Below are positions 34,938 to 42,930 of a stretch of 49,893 nt of DNA, one piece after another. Made by a program: the position numbers and the translations under genes. Within the stretch, counting starts at the first letter, position 1; each line of letters begins with the position of its first letter. The stretch lies in contig CAKQOW010000011.1 of the NCBI GenBank assembly GCA_934256595.1, positions 1 to 49,893 on the forward strand. The letters are read 5' to 3'. The notes beneath the pieces were generated by a model. It was given only the letters and a program-made list of their open reading frames with translations, did not search any database and had not been told where the DNA came from. This stretch comes from an uncultured Clostridia bacterium (GTDB taxonomy: Bacteria > Bacillota > Clostridia > Peptostreptococcales > Anaerovoracaceae).

Positions 34938-36377
34938 CTATTTCTGATCGTCGTATTTAATATCATTCATAAATGTTACAGGGAATTTCTTTAAAACCCA
35001 GCACTTCATAAGAACAATATAAACAATACCTGTTATTATAAATGTAGGGATACCCGCTGAAATATATGGGAACAGACCGTTAGGTGACTCCCATGTAAGA
35101 GGATTCAGTGTCGTCAGGTAAAAAGCAAGCCCTGCAGCCATTGCAACCAGTGCTCCCGGATTATATCCCTTCCAGTAAGAATATCCTTTACTGTAATTAA
35201 ACATTTCTCTTATGCTGAAACGTCCTTTGCATACAAATAGCAGATCTGCAATTACAATTGCTCCGTATATGCTTGACAGGCAGGCAATAAATGAGAATAC
35301 CTTGTTAATAGCATTATATACATCGTCATTAAGCAGGAAAAGCACAGGTATAATACAGATCATAAGTGCGGGCACCCATTTCAGTTTAGGGAATCTGCTT
35401 CTCAGCGATATAGTCGCAGGATATGTAGCAGTTGCAAATGAAGATACATTAGCAATAGCCATAAGCAGTAATCCTAAAATTGAGAGGAACGGAATTCCTG
35501 TGTCTTCACTTATATTAACAAGCCAGATTGTCGGATCATAAATCCCTGTTGCTAAAGCAGTAAATGCTGCAAATACGCCCGCAATGGCAGCCAGAAGACC
35601 CCAGCCCCACATAGTGCCATGGAAAGCTGTCGATTCAGAATCTGCAAGTCTTGTCCACTGTCCGAAGAAGAAAGCCCATGAAAGTCCTATACCGACATTG
35701 GTTTCAAGCGCAGAAGCCCTGGACCATGCTGCGCTAGGTTCACCGTCAATCATTATCGGTTCTCTAGGCTCAGCATTAAATATGTAGTCTATTCCATACA
35801 TATTAAGAACATATACTATCAGTCCCGCTAAAATAGCAAACATGCAGATTGCCGAAATTCTTGTGAACCATTTTAATGCGTTTGGTCCAAGCCATGCAAT
35901 AAATCCGCCTATAACCAGTGCCAGAAGACCAAAGAAAGTAACTCCAAAGCCCTCGGAACTTAATAGGTTTTCTCCAAAAAGAGAACCCGAAAATTTAGTT
36001 GCGCTTTGTCCAAACAGAAGGCATAATGTAGCCTGACTCGGATACAGGCAAAGAAGATACATCCATAGCACCAGAGTTGTTCCCTTGTTTCCAAAGATTC
36101 CTCTTGTTGAAGTCAGCTGTTCCACACCATATCTTGACGCCACAAGTCCGCAGCCTACAATCATAAACAGCGGAATACAGTTTCCTGCCAGTATTGTCGG
36201 AACGGCTTCCTTTGCTGGAAGATATAGTCCTGTCTGTGCTCCCGCAAGGAAAAACCACGCTGCAATACCATAGCATATCTGAACAGCAAGCAGGTCCCAG
36301 AACTTATAGGTTCTTTCACGCCCCGCCGTAGGAAGTAATGTGTAATATACTTCCGAGTTTGTGTTTTTACTACTCAT
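34938..36377 (-). CDS. NCS1-family transporter
   Basis: A 479-residue polytopic membrane protein with about 12 predicted spans and the NCS1 pattern: YKFWDLLAVQICYGIAAWF in span 1, the GANALKW-like GPNALKWFTRISA region, and GIGLSWAFFFGQWTRLADS in mid-protein. NCS1 carriers import nucleobases, hydantoins, allantoin, thiamin or pyridoxine, usually with Na+ or H+. That suggests a small nitrogenous, often cyclic, substrate for the island. It follows a small membrane protein by 63 bp under a sigma-54 promoter and ends in a strong terminator. Substrate is not predictable from the sequence alone. Confidence 0.85.
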   Translation of the reverse strand: MSSKNTNSEVYYTLLPTAGRERTYKFWDLLAVQICYGIAAWFFLAGAQTGLYLPAKEAVPTILAGNCIPLFMIVGCGLVASRYGVEQLTSTRGIFGNKGTTLVLWMYLLCLYPSQATLCLLFGQSATKFSGSLFGENLLSSEGFGVTFFGLLALVIGGFIAWLGPNALKWFTRISAICMFAILAGLIVYVLNMYGIDYIFNAEPREPIMIDGEPSAAWSRASALETNVGIGLSWAFFFGQWTRLADSESTAFHGTMWGWGLLAAIAGVFAAFTALATGIYDPTIWLVNISEDTGIPFLSILGLLLMAIANVSSFATATYPATISLRSRFPKLKWVPALMICIIPVLFLLNDDVYNAINKVFSFIACLSSIYGAIVIADLLFVCKGRFSIREMFNYSKGYSYWKGYNPGALVAMAAGLAFYLTTLNPLTWESPNGLFPYISAGIPTFIITGIVYIVLMKCWVLKKFPVTFMNDIKYDDQK

Positions 36378-36440
36378 TATTAATTTCCTTTCCTTTAAAT
36401 CTCATTATGAAAGTCGAATAATTAATCTAATTCTGCATAA

Positions 36441-36680
36441 TTAACTTATAAGTGCCCAAATATAATATATAAGAATGGCAATATTAATCGCTGCCGCAAA
36501 GATTACATCCCCTTTTTTTATTCTGGGAACAAATCCATCTCCTCCGTTAAGTGCACTATCCAGATGATTTTCTTCAAATTCTGTAATCTTATCCTCTAAA
36601 GCAATGCACATATCCGGAGACAAGCCGGGAACATCAACCGGCAGTTTACGGTAATTATCGTAATCCTTATAGCTTTTCAT
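36441..36680 (-). CDS. Small single-span membrane protein, transporter-associated
   Basis: A 79-residue protein. The first ~55 residues are soluble and acidic; the C-terminal ~22 (DVIFAAAINIAILIYYIWAL) form one membrane span. I start it at ATG 36680, which has AAAGGAG seven bases upstream; the longer frame to 36716 begins without a site. It lies 63 bp before the NCS1 gene in the same sigma-54 transcript, so an accessory or stabilising subunit of the transporter is the natural guess. I do not recognise the family. Confidence 0.7.
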   Translation of the reverse strand: MKSYKDYDNYRKLPVDVPGLSPDMCIALEDKITEFEENHLDSALNGGDGFVPRIKKGDVIFAAAINIAILIYYIWALIS

Positions 36681-36734
36681 ACTTTCTCCTTTCAGAAATG
36701 TCGAAATATGTGACACCCCTGTGTCCCAAAACGA

Positions 36735-36761
36735 CTACACAGATGCTTTTTGTCTACACAT
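36735..36761 (-). promoter_or_regulatory. Paired TGTGTAG direct repeats in the transporter leader
   Basis: On the minus strand TGTGTAG occurs twice, 19 bases apart (plus-strand CTACACA at 36735-36741 and 36754-36760), about 100-127 nt downstream of the predicted sigma-54 start. A short dyad GACAC/GTGTC (36712-36725) lies next to it. The same word makes the inverted repeat at 20098-20121 in the other sigma-54 leader. Confidence 0.5.
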
Positions 36762-36872
36762 TTCACCTTGCAGAAATCCATCACAGTCTTTAACAGTGTC
36801 GGAATTTCAGTCTTTTTAGTGAATTTGCAAATTCTGATGTTTGTTCTGTTGATATATCACACTTATAGTTAA

Positions 36873-36888
36873 TGCAAATTTTGTGCCA
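36873..36888 (-). promoter_or_regulatory. Sigma-54 promoter of the transporter operon
   Basis: Minus strand TGGCAC-AAAAT-TTGCA, an exact -24/-12 sigma-54 match. The predicted start is near 36862, giving a ~180-nt leader. The downstream flank TTAA-TATAAGTG is shared, apart from one base, with the promoter at 20243-20258. Confidence 0.9.
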
Positions 36889-37065
36889 CTTTTCAAACTT
36901 TTTTATTGAATTCATTCATTTCTATTCTCGTCTAACAAAAATACTCTATATCTCCATGTACAAAAATCCACACGGTTTTAATATATTAACTGTGCGAATT
37001 GTGATAAAATTACCCTCTCATAAAAAGGAAAGTTCCTTCTCACTATTTATAATTTCAATAGTATA
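36889..37065. other. Gene-free region upstream of the sigma-54 promoter
   Basis: Together with the leader this makes a 385-bp stretch without a gene. It is AT-rich. The only structure I see is AAGGAA-AG-TTCCTT (37026-37039) with TTTTT on its minus-strand exit, a weak candidate terminator for the SGNH hydrolase gene. Enhancer-binding protein sites would be expected here, but I see no clear dyad. Confidence 0.35.
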
Positions 37066-37656
37066 TCAGCCTTTTCCCAAAATAATATTCTGTAATGCCT
37101 TATTTGCAATTTCTGCAATAAGTTTATGCCCCTCAGCAGTCAAGTGAAGTCCATCAATAAACATAGCTTTTTCCGACGCATTTTGAGTCACTAGGTTTAA
37201 TCCCTCATAAAAATCAATATAAAAAACGCCAAATGTTTTACACATCTTTTTCAGCCATTCACCCAACTGCAGCTGTTTATCAAAAACTTTTTGGAAATCA
37301 CTGAACACAGCCCAATCTGCTCTAACATTTTCCGGTGAAAACCCCGGTTCTATGCCAACAACAGGTATAATTCCGCTGTGAAACGCCTGATGCACCATAG
37401 CCATATAATTGTTCTGCGGTATGGAACAGTCCGACCCCGATATAAAATCATTTGTTCCTCCGGTTATCAGAACATAATTGGGCTTCTCCAAAATAACATC
37501 ATTTGTGAATCTTGCCAGCATACCCGAAGTCGTATCTCCGTTTATACCCATATTGATTACATCTGCGTTTTCTATACTGATCTGTGATACCCAGCTTTCC
37601 TTTTTCTTTACACCAAAACCTCTTGTAAAACTATCTCCAATACATATCAGTTTCAT
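37066..37656 (-). CDS. SGNH/GDSL-type hydrolase
   Basis: A 196-residue esterase-fold protein. Block I is CIGDSFTRGFG (catalytic Ser in GDS), block II has MGINGDT, block III GGTNDF, and block V DGLHLTAEGH with the catalytic Asp/His. The family hydrolyses esters, thioesters or acyl groups on small molecules and carbohydrates. There is no signal peptide, so it is cytosolic. AGGAGG precedes the ATG. It lies just upstream of the transporter operon on the same strand but is probably a separate transcript. It might deacylate an imported substrate; this is inference. Confidence 0.82.
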   Translation of the reverse strand: MKLICIGDSFTRGFGVKKKESWVSQISIENADVINMGINGDTTSGMLARFTNDVILEKPNYVLITGGTNDFISGSDCSIPQNNYMAMVHQAFHSGIIPVVGIEPGFSPENVRADWAVFSDFQKVFDKQLQLGEWLKKMCKTFGVFYIDFYEGLNLVTQNASEKAMFIDGLHLTAEGHKLIAEIANKALQNIILGKG

Positions 37657-37861
37657 ATTAATAGTTACCTCCTGATTTACATAAGCATTCTTTTCTTCTG
37701 TTTTTAAGACTTTCTATATACGTTATTATCAATGGTTATCTTTACATATAGCCTTATTCACAGCTAGATTGTACACTAAAAACATTTGGAAGTCTCTGAA
37801 TTTTTTAAAAAACAAAAATTACCAGCACCTTGATAACGAACAGCTTAGCTTCCCGCAAAGG

Positions 37862-37890
37862 TTGACCTCAAGGTCAAAAAAGGTTAATAT
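37862..37890 (+). promoter_or_regulatory. birA promoter with palindromic -35
   Basis: TTGACC (37862-37867), 17 bp, TAATAT (37885-37890) gives a good housekeeping promoter. The -35 is one arm of the perfect palindrome TTGACCT-CA-AGGTCAA (37862-37877), a candidate operator. Confidence 0.65.
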
Positions 37891-37916
37891 ATGAGATATA
37901 AAGGAAGGTTAAACTT

Positions 37917-38870
37917 ATGTCTGTAAAAAACAACGTATTAAAGCTGCTTGAAGAAAACAGAGGCAGTTTTCTGTCAGGCGAAAAAATGGCCGACTCTCTG
38001 AAAGTTTCGAGAACAGCGGTATGGAAAGCAATGCGCGCGCTTCAAAACGAAGGCTACAGTATTGACGCCGTTACCAACAAGGGATATATGCTCCATGAGG
38101 ACAGCAATATGCTTTCAAAGGAAGGCATCGAGCTGTATCTCAAAAGCGGCGCGCCTCTTCATTTTTTTCACAGTACGGATTCCACCAACAAAAGAGCCGC
38201 AGCGCTTGCCCTTGAGGGCGCCTGCAGCGGCACCTGCGTAATCGCAGAGCACCAGAGCGCCGGCAGAGGCAGACTTGGCAGAAGCTTTTACTCACCCGAA
38301 AGACAGGGGATATATCTTTCGGTGATACTAAAACCCGATTTCGACATCTCAAAGGCAGTGCTCATCACCGCCGCAGCCTCGGTTGCGGTCAAAAGAGCGA
38401 TACAGACAGTATGCAGCGCCTGCCCTCAGATAAAATGGGTTAACGACCTGTATCTTGACGGCAAAAAAATATGCGGCATACTCACAGAAGCTATCACAGA
38501 CTTTGAAAGCGGTCAGATTACAAATATAGTTGTAGGAATAGGCATCAACTGCTCCTGCGAGGATTTTCCCGATGAAATACAGGAAATTGCAGGCGGCATA
38601 CCCGGTAGCTATTCCAAAAACGCTCTTGCCGCAGAGGTTGTAAATCAGCTTCTGGACATCGCCTCAAACATTGAAGCAAGAGGCTTTATAGACGAGTACA
38701 GACAGAGTTCAATGGTTATAGGCAAGAATATCAATGTTATCAAAACGGGCAGAGAGCCTGCCCCTGCTTTTGCGGAGGATATTGATGACAACGGAGCCCT
38801 TATAGTAAGCTACCCTGACGGTACTAGAGAAACGCTGACAACAGGAGAGGTGTCTATAAGGCTCAGGTAA
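37917..38870 (+). CDS. birA: Bifunctional biotin ligase/repressor BirA
   Basis: A 317-residue Group II biotin protein ligase. The N-terminal winged helix (1-65, FLSGEKMADSLKVSRTAVWKAM) gives DNA binding. The catalytic core has the biotinyl-AMP loop GRGRLGRSFYSPERQGIYLS and KWVNDLYLDGKKICGIL. A C-terminal beta domain follows. It biotinylates carboxylases and represses biotin genes, and may bind the palindrome in its own promoter. AAAGGAAGG precedes the ATG; the next gene begins 14 bp after the stop. Confidence 0.96.
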   Translation: MSVKNNVLKLLEENRGSFLSGEKMADSLKVSRTAVWKAMRALQNEGYSIDAVTNKGYMLHEDSNMLSKEGIELYLKSGAPLHFFHSTDSTNKRAAALALEGACSGTCVIAEHQSAGRGRLGRSFYSPERQGIYLSVILKPDFDISKAVLITAAASVAVKRAIQTVCSACPQIKWVNDLYLDGKKICGILTEAITDFESGQITNIVVGIGINCSCEDFPDEIQEIAGGIPGSYSKNALAAEVVNQLLDIASNIEARGFIDEYRQSSMVIGKNINVIKTGREPAPAFAEDIDDNGALIVSYPDGTRETLTTGEVSIRLR

Positions 38871-38884
38871 AGGGAGAACAGAGA

Positions 38885-40750
38885 ATGAGTTTTTTAGAAG
38901 TATCAACAGAGAAATCAGGCGCAGTGGCCGGAGCCATAGCAGGATTTTTTGACAAAATCCCGGCTGCCGCACACCTGCTTACAACCATATTCAGATGGGT
39001 CTTTGTTGCCATAGCGGTATATGTGCTGCTTCACGCAATAATTTCACTTTTGAGATCCAAAAATCCGTCTGAAATATGGGCATATGTGCAGGACGAAACC
39101 GGCAATTCAACACCGCTGAGCCACTGGGAAAACGTAATAGGCAGAGCCGCAAGCTGCGACGTTGTGCTTGACAGTATGAGCGTTTCAAGAAACCACGCCA
39201 CACTGATAAGAAACAATGACGGAAGCTGGACATATACAGATATGGCCTCCAAAAACGGTTCCTACATAAACGGCGAGCGAATCCGCCGCAAGTCCGCTAT
39301 TGTAAATATAGGCGACGTTATATCCATAGGCGAGGAGCAGCTTACACTGTTCCCTATAAGCCTTGAGGAACAGCGAAACAACACCAACTACAGAATGGAA
39401 AAATCAAAGCCCCTTTCACCATGGGCGTGCCTTGCGGCGCTCAGTCTTTTTCAGATACTGACCGCGCTGCAGCTTGTTATAGCCCTTGGCGAGGACTGCC
39501 CTTCGGCGCTTCCTCTATGTATGCTGGGGCTATGCGTTGTTATGTGGGCATATTTTCTGTTTATGCGCTCACTTCGCAGGGTCGGCTTTGAAATGGAGCT
39601 TATTGCATTTTTCCTTTCGACGCTGAGCCTTGCGGTTACGGCCTCCGCAGCTCCCGAATCGGTGCTCAAGCAGCTTATCGCCATACTGCTGGGACTGATT
39701 GTATTTCTGGCTTTGTGCTGGTATCTCAGAGATTTAAACAGAGCAAAGGGCATACGCATATTTATGATAGGCGCAGCCGTACTGCTGCTGCTTGTAAATC
39801 TGGTCTTCGGAACCTCGGAGTACGGAGCTCAAAACTGGATCAACCTCGGATTTACTTCAATACAGCCGTCGGAGTTTGTAAAGATAGCATTTATCTATGC
39901 CGGAGCTGCTACGCTCAATGAGCTTTTTACAAGAAAAAACCTGACCCTGTTTGTAGGGCTTTCAATATTCTGTCTGGGCGCGCTGGCGCTTATGAGCGAC
40001 TTCGGAACTGCCGCAATATTTTTTGCGACCTTCCTCGTCATATCATTCCTGCGTTCAGGCGATTTCTCAAAGCTCATACTCATAGTGGCGGTAGCCGCAA
40101 CAGGCATTATGCTCATGCTTAAATTCAAACCTTCTTACATAGCAGAAAGATTCTCCGCATGGGGACATGTATGGGAATATGCGGATGCAGCAGGCTTCCA
40201 GCAGACAAGAACCATGGTTGCCTCTGCCAGCGGAGGACTTGTGGGAGTCGGCGCAGGTAACGGCTGGCTCAATCAGGTATTTGCCTCAGATACCGACCTC
40301 GTTTTCGGAGTGCTTACGGAGGAATGGGGACTCATAATATCCTCTCTTGCCGTAATCTCCATAGTAACGCTTTCGGTGTTTGCGGTACAGTCCATAATGG
40401 CGGGGCGTTCCACATTCTATACGATTGCAGCCTGCTCCGCAATGACAATGCTTTTAATGCAGACAATACTCAATGTTTTCGGCTCGGTTGATCTGCTGCC
40501 GCTTACCGGCATCACATTCCCGTTTGTTTCAAACGGAGGCTCCAGCATGCTGGTTTCATGGGGACTTCTGGCATTTCTCAAGGCGGCGGACACAAGGCAG
40601 AATGCAAGCTTTGCGGTGCGGCTGACAAAGAAAAACGAGTTTCGGCCTGCAGAGGATATAGCCATATACAGGGCTGCACCTCTTGATAGGGATGATGTAT
40701 ACAAAGAGCCTGAAATTCAGGAAGTCAAAAGCTGGGACGATTTATTCTAG
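38885..40750 (+). CDS. FHA-domain/SEDS (FtsW/RodA-like) fusion
   Basis: A 621-residue membrane protein joining a membrane anchor (about 35-58), a cytosolic FHA phosphothreonine-binding domain (about 80-150: IGRAASCDVVLDSMSVSRNHA and SKNGSYINGE), and a ~10-span SEDS glycosyltransferase domain. The latter includes LGFTSIQPSEFVKIAF, the conserved SEDS loop, and ATGIMLMLKFKPS. SEDS proteins polymerise lipid II glycan with a class B PBP partner; one is encoded 12 bp downstream. The FHA domain implies control by a Ser/Thr kinase. FHA-SEDS proteins occur in Actinobacteria and some Clostridia. Confidence 0.93.
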   Translation: MSFLEVSTEKSGAVAGAIAGFFDKIPAAAHLLTTIFRWVFVAIAVYVLLHAIISLLRSKNPSEIWAYVQDETGNSTPLSHWENVIGRAASCDVVLDSMSVSRNHATLIRNNDGSWTYTDMASKNGSYINGERIRRKSAIVNIGDVISIGEEQLTLFPISLEEQRNNTNYRMEKSKPLSPWACLAALSLFQILTALQLVIALGEDCPSALPLCMLGLCVVMWAYFLFMRSLRRVGFEMELIAFFLSTLSLAVTASAAPESVLKQLIAILLGLIVFLALCWYLRDLNRAKGIRIFMIGAAVLLLLVNLVFGTSEYGAQNWINLGFTSIQPSEFVKIAFIYAGAATLNELFTRKNLTLFVGLSIFCLGALALMSDFGTAAIFFATFLVISFLRSGDFSKLILIVAVAATGIMLMLKFKPSYIAERFSAWGHVWEYADAAGFQQTRTMVASASGGLVGVGAGNGWLNQVFASDTDLVFGVLTEEWGLIISSLAVISIVTLSVFAVQSIMAGRSTFYTIAACSAMTMLLMQTILNVFGSVDLLPLTGITFPFVSNGGSSMLVSWGLLAFLKAADTRQNASFAVRLTKKNEFRPAEDIAIYRAAPLDRDDVYKEPEIQEVKSWDDLF

Positions 40751-40762
40751 GGGGTTGTAGAG

Positions 40763-42130
40763 ATGAAAAAACTGGAGAAAAGAGCGATACTCTGTCTGCT
40801 CTGCGCTGCCGTTCTTGTCATAGGACTCGGTATATTTATAGCTGAATTTGCAATCAAAGGCAGCACATGGGCCTCATACCCTGCAAATCAGCATATATAT
40901 AAGGACGGCAACCTGACGACAGGTACAATATATGATGTAAACGGCACAAAGCTTGCCGAAAACACTAAAGACGGCATCAATTACAATGACGATGCGGCCA
41001 TAAGGCGGGCTACGGTACATACTGTAGGCGACAGAAACAGAAGTATCAGCAGCTCTGCCGAAAGCGCGTTTCAGAGCAAGCTGGTAGGCTACAATATAAT
41101 TACGGGAGTCTATGACTCGGGAAACCGGGATCTTTATCTGACTATAGATGCAGACATATGCAAGGCCGCCAACGAGGCGCTTGCCGGCAGAAGCGGTACT
41201 GTGGGCGTATACAACTACGAAACCGGAGATATACTCTGCCTTGTAAGCTCACCTAATTTTGACCCTGAAAACCCGCCTGCAGTAAGCAGCAACGATACCT
41301 CAGGACTGTATATGAACAGATTTTTCTCCTCGGCAATAGTTCCCGGCTCTATATTCAAGCTGGTAACAACTTCTGCCGTAATCGAAAACAGAAGCAATCT
41401 GGACAGCTGGGAATACACCTGCACAGGCAAGGCAACCTACGGCTCCGATACCATCACCTGTCCTGCCGTACATGGTCATCAGAATTTCTATGATGCGCTG
41501 GCAAACTCCTGCAACGGAGCCTTTGCGCAGCTGGCTCAGGACGTGGGCGCCGAAACGCTTCAGGAATATGTAGATAAATATGAGCTAAACAAGTCCGTAG
41601 ATGTAAACGGCATACAGACAGCCGCAGGCAGCTTCAGCTTCCCCGATGGCAACAACGTATTTCTTGCATGGGCAGGCATAGGTCAGTATGAGGATCTGAT
41701 AAATCCATGTTCCTATCTGAGATTTGTGGGAGCCATTGCAGGCGGCGGCAGCGCGGCAGAGCCGAGAATAATATCTGCTGTCAAATACAAGATAGGGCTT
41801 CCGGCAGGAATATACAAGACAAAGAATACGGGAACTCTGATTGAAGAGGATACTGCTCTTGAAATGCAGTCTATGATGAAAAACAACGTTGAAAAGACCT
41901 ACGGCGAGAGCAACTTCCCGGGACTTGACATATATGCAAAATCCGGTACGGCAGAGGTTGGCGGCGGCAAGGCTCCAAACTCGTGGTTTACAGGATTTAT
42001 AAAGAATGAGGGTTATCCGTACGCTTTCATCGTGCTTGTCGAAAACGGCGGCTACGGAAGTGTTGTCGCAGGCGCTGTGGCAAACAAGGTAATGCAGGCG
42101 GTAATAGCAACTGACCCACAGGAGAATTAA
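40763..42130 (+). CDS. Class B-like penicillin-binding protein (transpeptidase)
   Basis: A 455-residue protein with an N-terminal membrane anchor (7-28) and a compact transpeptidase domain: SxxK at Ser196-Lys199 (PGSIFKL), SxN at Ser249-Asn251 (SCN) and KSGT at Lys393-Thr396. It is shorter than division PBP2/3 and lacks a full dimerisation domain, like the PbpA type that pairs with FHA/RodA proteins. It crosslinks the glycan made by the SEDS protein encoded upstream. A bidirectional terminator follows. Confidence 0.93.
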   Translation: MKKLEKRAILCLLCAAVLVIGLGIFIAEFAIKGSTWASYPANQHIYKDGNLTTGTIYDVNGTKLAENTKDGINYNDDAAIRRATVHTVGDRNRSISSSAESAFQSKLVGYNIITGVYDSGNRDLYLTIDADICKAANEALAGRSGTVGVYNYETGDILCLVSSPNFDPENPPAVSSNDTSGLYMNRFFSSAIVPGSIFKLVTTSAVIENRSNLDSWEYTCTGKATYGSDTITCPAVHGHQNFYDALANSCNGAFAQLAQDVGAETLQEYVDKYELNKSVDVNGIQTAAGSFSFPDGNNVFLAWAGIGQYEDLINPCSYLRFVGAIAGGGSAAEPRIISAVKYKIGLPAGIYKTKNTGTLIEEDTALEMQSMMKNNVEKTYGESNFPGLDIYAKSGTAEVGGGKAPNSWFTGFIKNEGYPYAFIVLVENGGYGSVVAGAVANKVMQAVIATDPQEN

Positions 42131-42140
42131 GCAAAACAAA

Positions 42141-42172
42141 AATCGGTATTGCAGACGCAGTACCGGTTTTTT
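42141..42172. terminator. Bidirectional terminator, PBP / YoaK-family gene
   Basis: AATCGGTATTGC (42141-42152) and GCAGTACCGGTT (42157-42168) form a 12-pair stem including G-U pairs around AGAC. T-rich runs flank it on both strands. Confidence 0.85.
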
Positions 42173-42833
42173 AATCCATGAACATTATTACAAAGCTTAC
42201 GGACAGAAAGACAGCGGAAACAAATATCGTCGCAATTCCCGCAATCGGCACCAGCACGCTTCCTATCGCTGCGCCTGCTGCGAAAAATCCTATTACTCCA
42301 AAGTAATGATAAGCTTCTCTCAGCTGCGCTTTTTTGTGCTCTCTGTGAAATGCCGACAGAGCGGCAACTCCGCTTCTCATATTGCCTATACACATTGTGC
42401 TGGCATATGAGTATCCGTTTACTTTACGAAAGGCCTGAACCTGCATTGCGCAGACAAATGATACAACAGACGAGGCTGTAACATTCATAGTTTCGGGCAG
42501 GAACCCTACAAACACCAGCAGCACTATTTCAAGCACTAAAAGCCCCTGCCTCCAGTGAAGCTTTGAGGCGTATTTAAAGCGCGCCTGCAGCTTTTCTGCA
42601 ACAAAAACGCCAAAGGCAAAGCTAAGAAGCGGCACTGCGTAATGCCCCGCCATACTGAAATCTCCCTGCATCAGATACTGGCTCATCAGCACCACATTTC
42701 CCGTCTGCGCATTGGCAAACACACCGTCTCTGATGCAATATGTATATGCGTCCTGAAGCCCGCCCGACAAAGCAAGAAATATGCTCGTTACGAAGGCTTC
42801 CGACATCTGTCTTTTCTTTTTTTCACCGTCCAT
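42171..42833 (-). CDS. YoaK/DUF1275-family membrane protein
   Basis: A 220-residue protein with about six membrane spans. The N-terminal SIFLALSGGLQDAYTYCIRD and FANAQTGNVVLMSQYL match the DUF1275 hallmark (G-x-x-D...F-x-x-x-x-T-G-N). Function is unknown; members are conserved inner-membrane proteins. It is divergent from the LysR regulator at 42931, which may control it, and converges on the PBP gene. Confidence 0.85.
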   Translation of the reverse strand: MDGEKKKRQMSEAFVTSIFLALSGGLQDAYTYCIRDGVFANAQTGNVVLMSQYLMQGDFSMAGHYAVPLLSFAFGVFVAEKLQARFKYASKLHWRQGLLVLEIVLLVFVGFLPETMNVTASSVVSFVCAMQVQAFRKVNGYSYASTMCIGNMRSGVAALSAFHREHKKAQLREAYHYFGVIGFFAAGAAIGSVLVPIAGIATIFVSAVFLSVSFVIMFMD

Positions 42834-42930
42834 TGCTTTTTCACCTCACCTGTATTATACTTTTCTAAAAGTAATATGTAAAAAGTATATTTAATATATT
42901 GACTATACAATATTTATATGGAGGTTTGCT

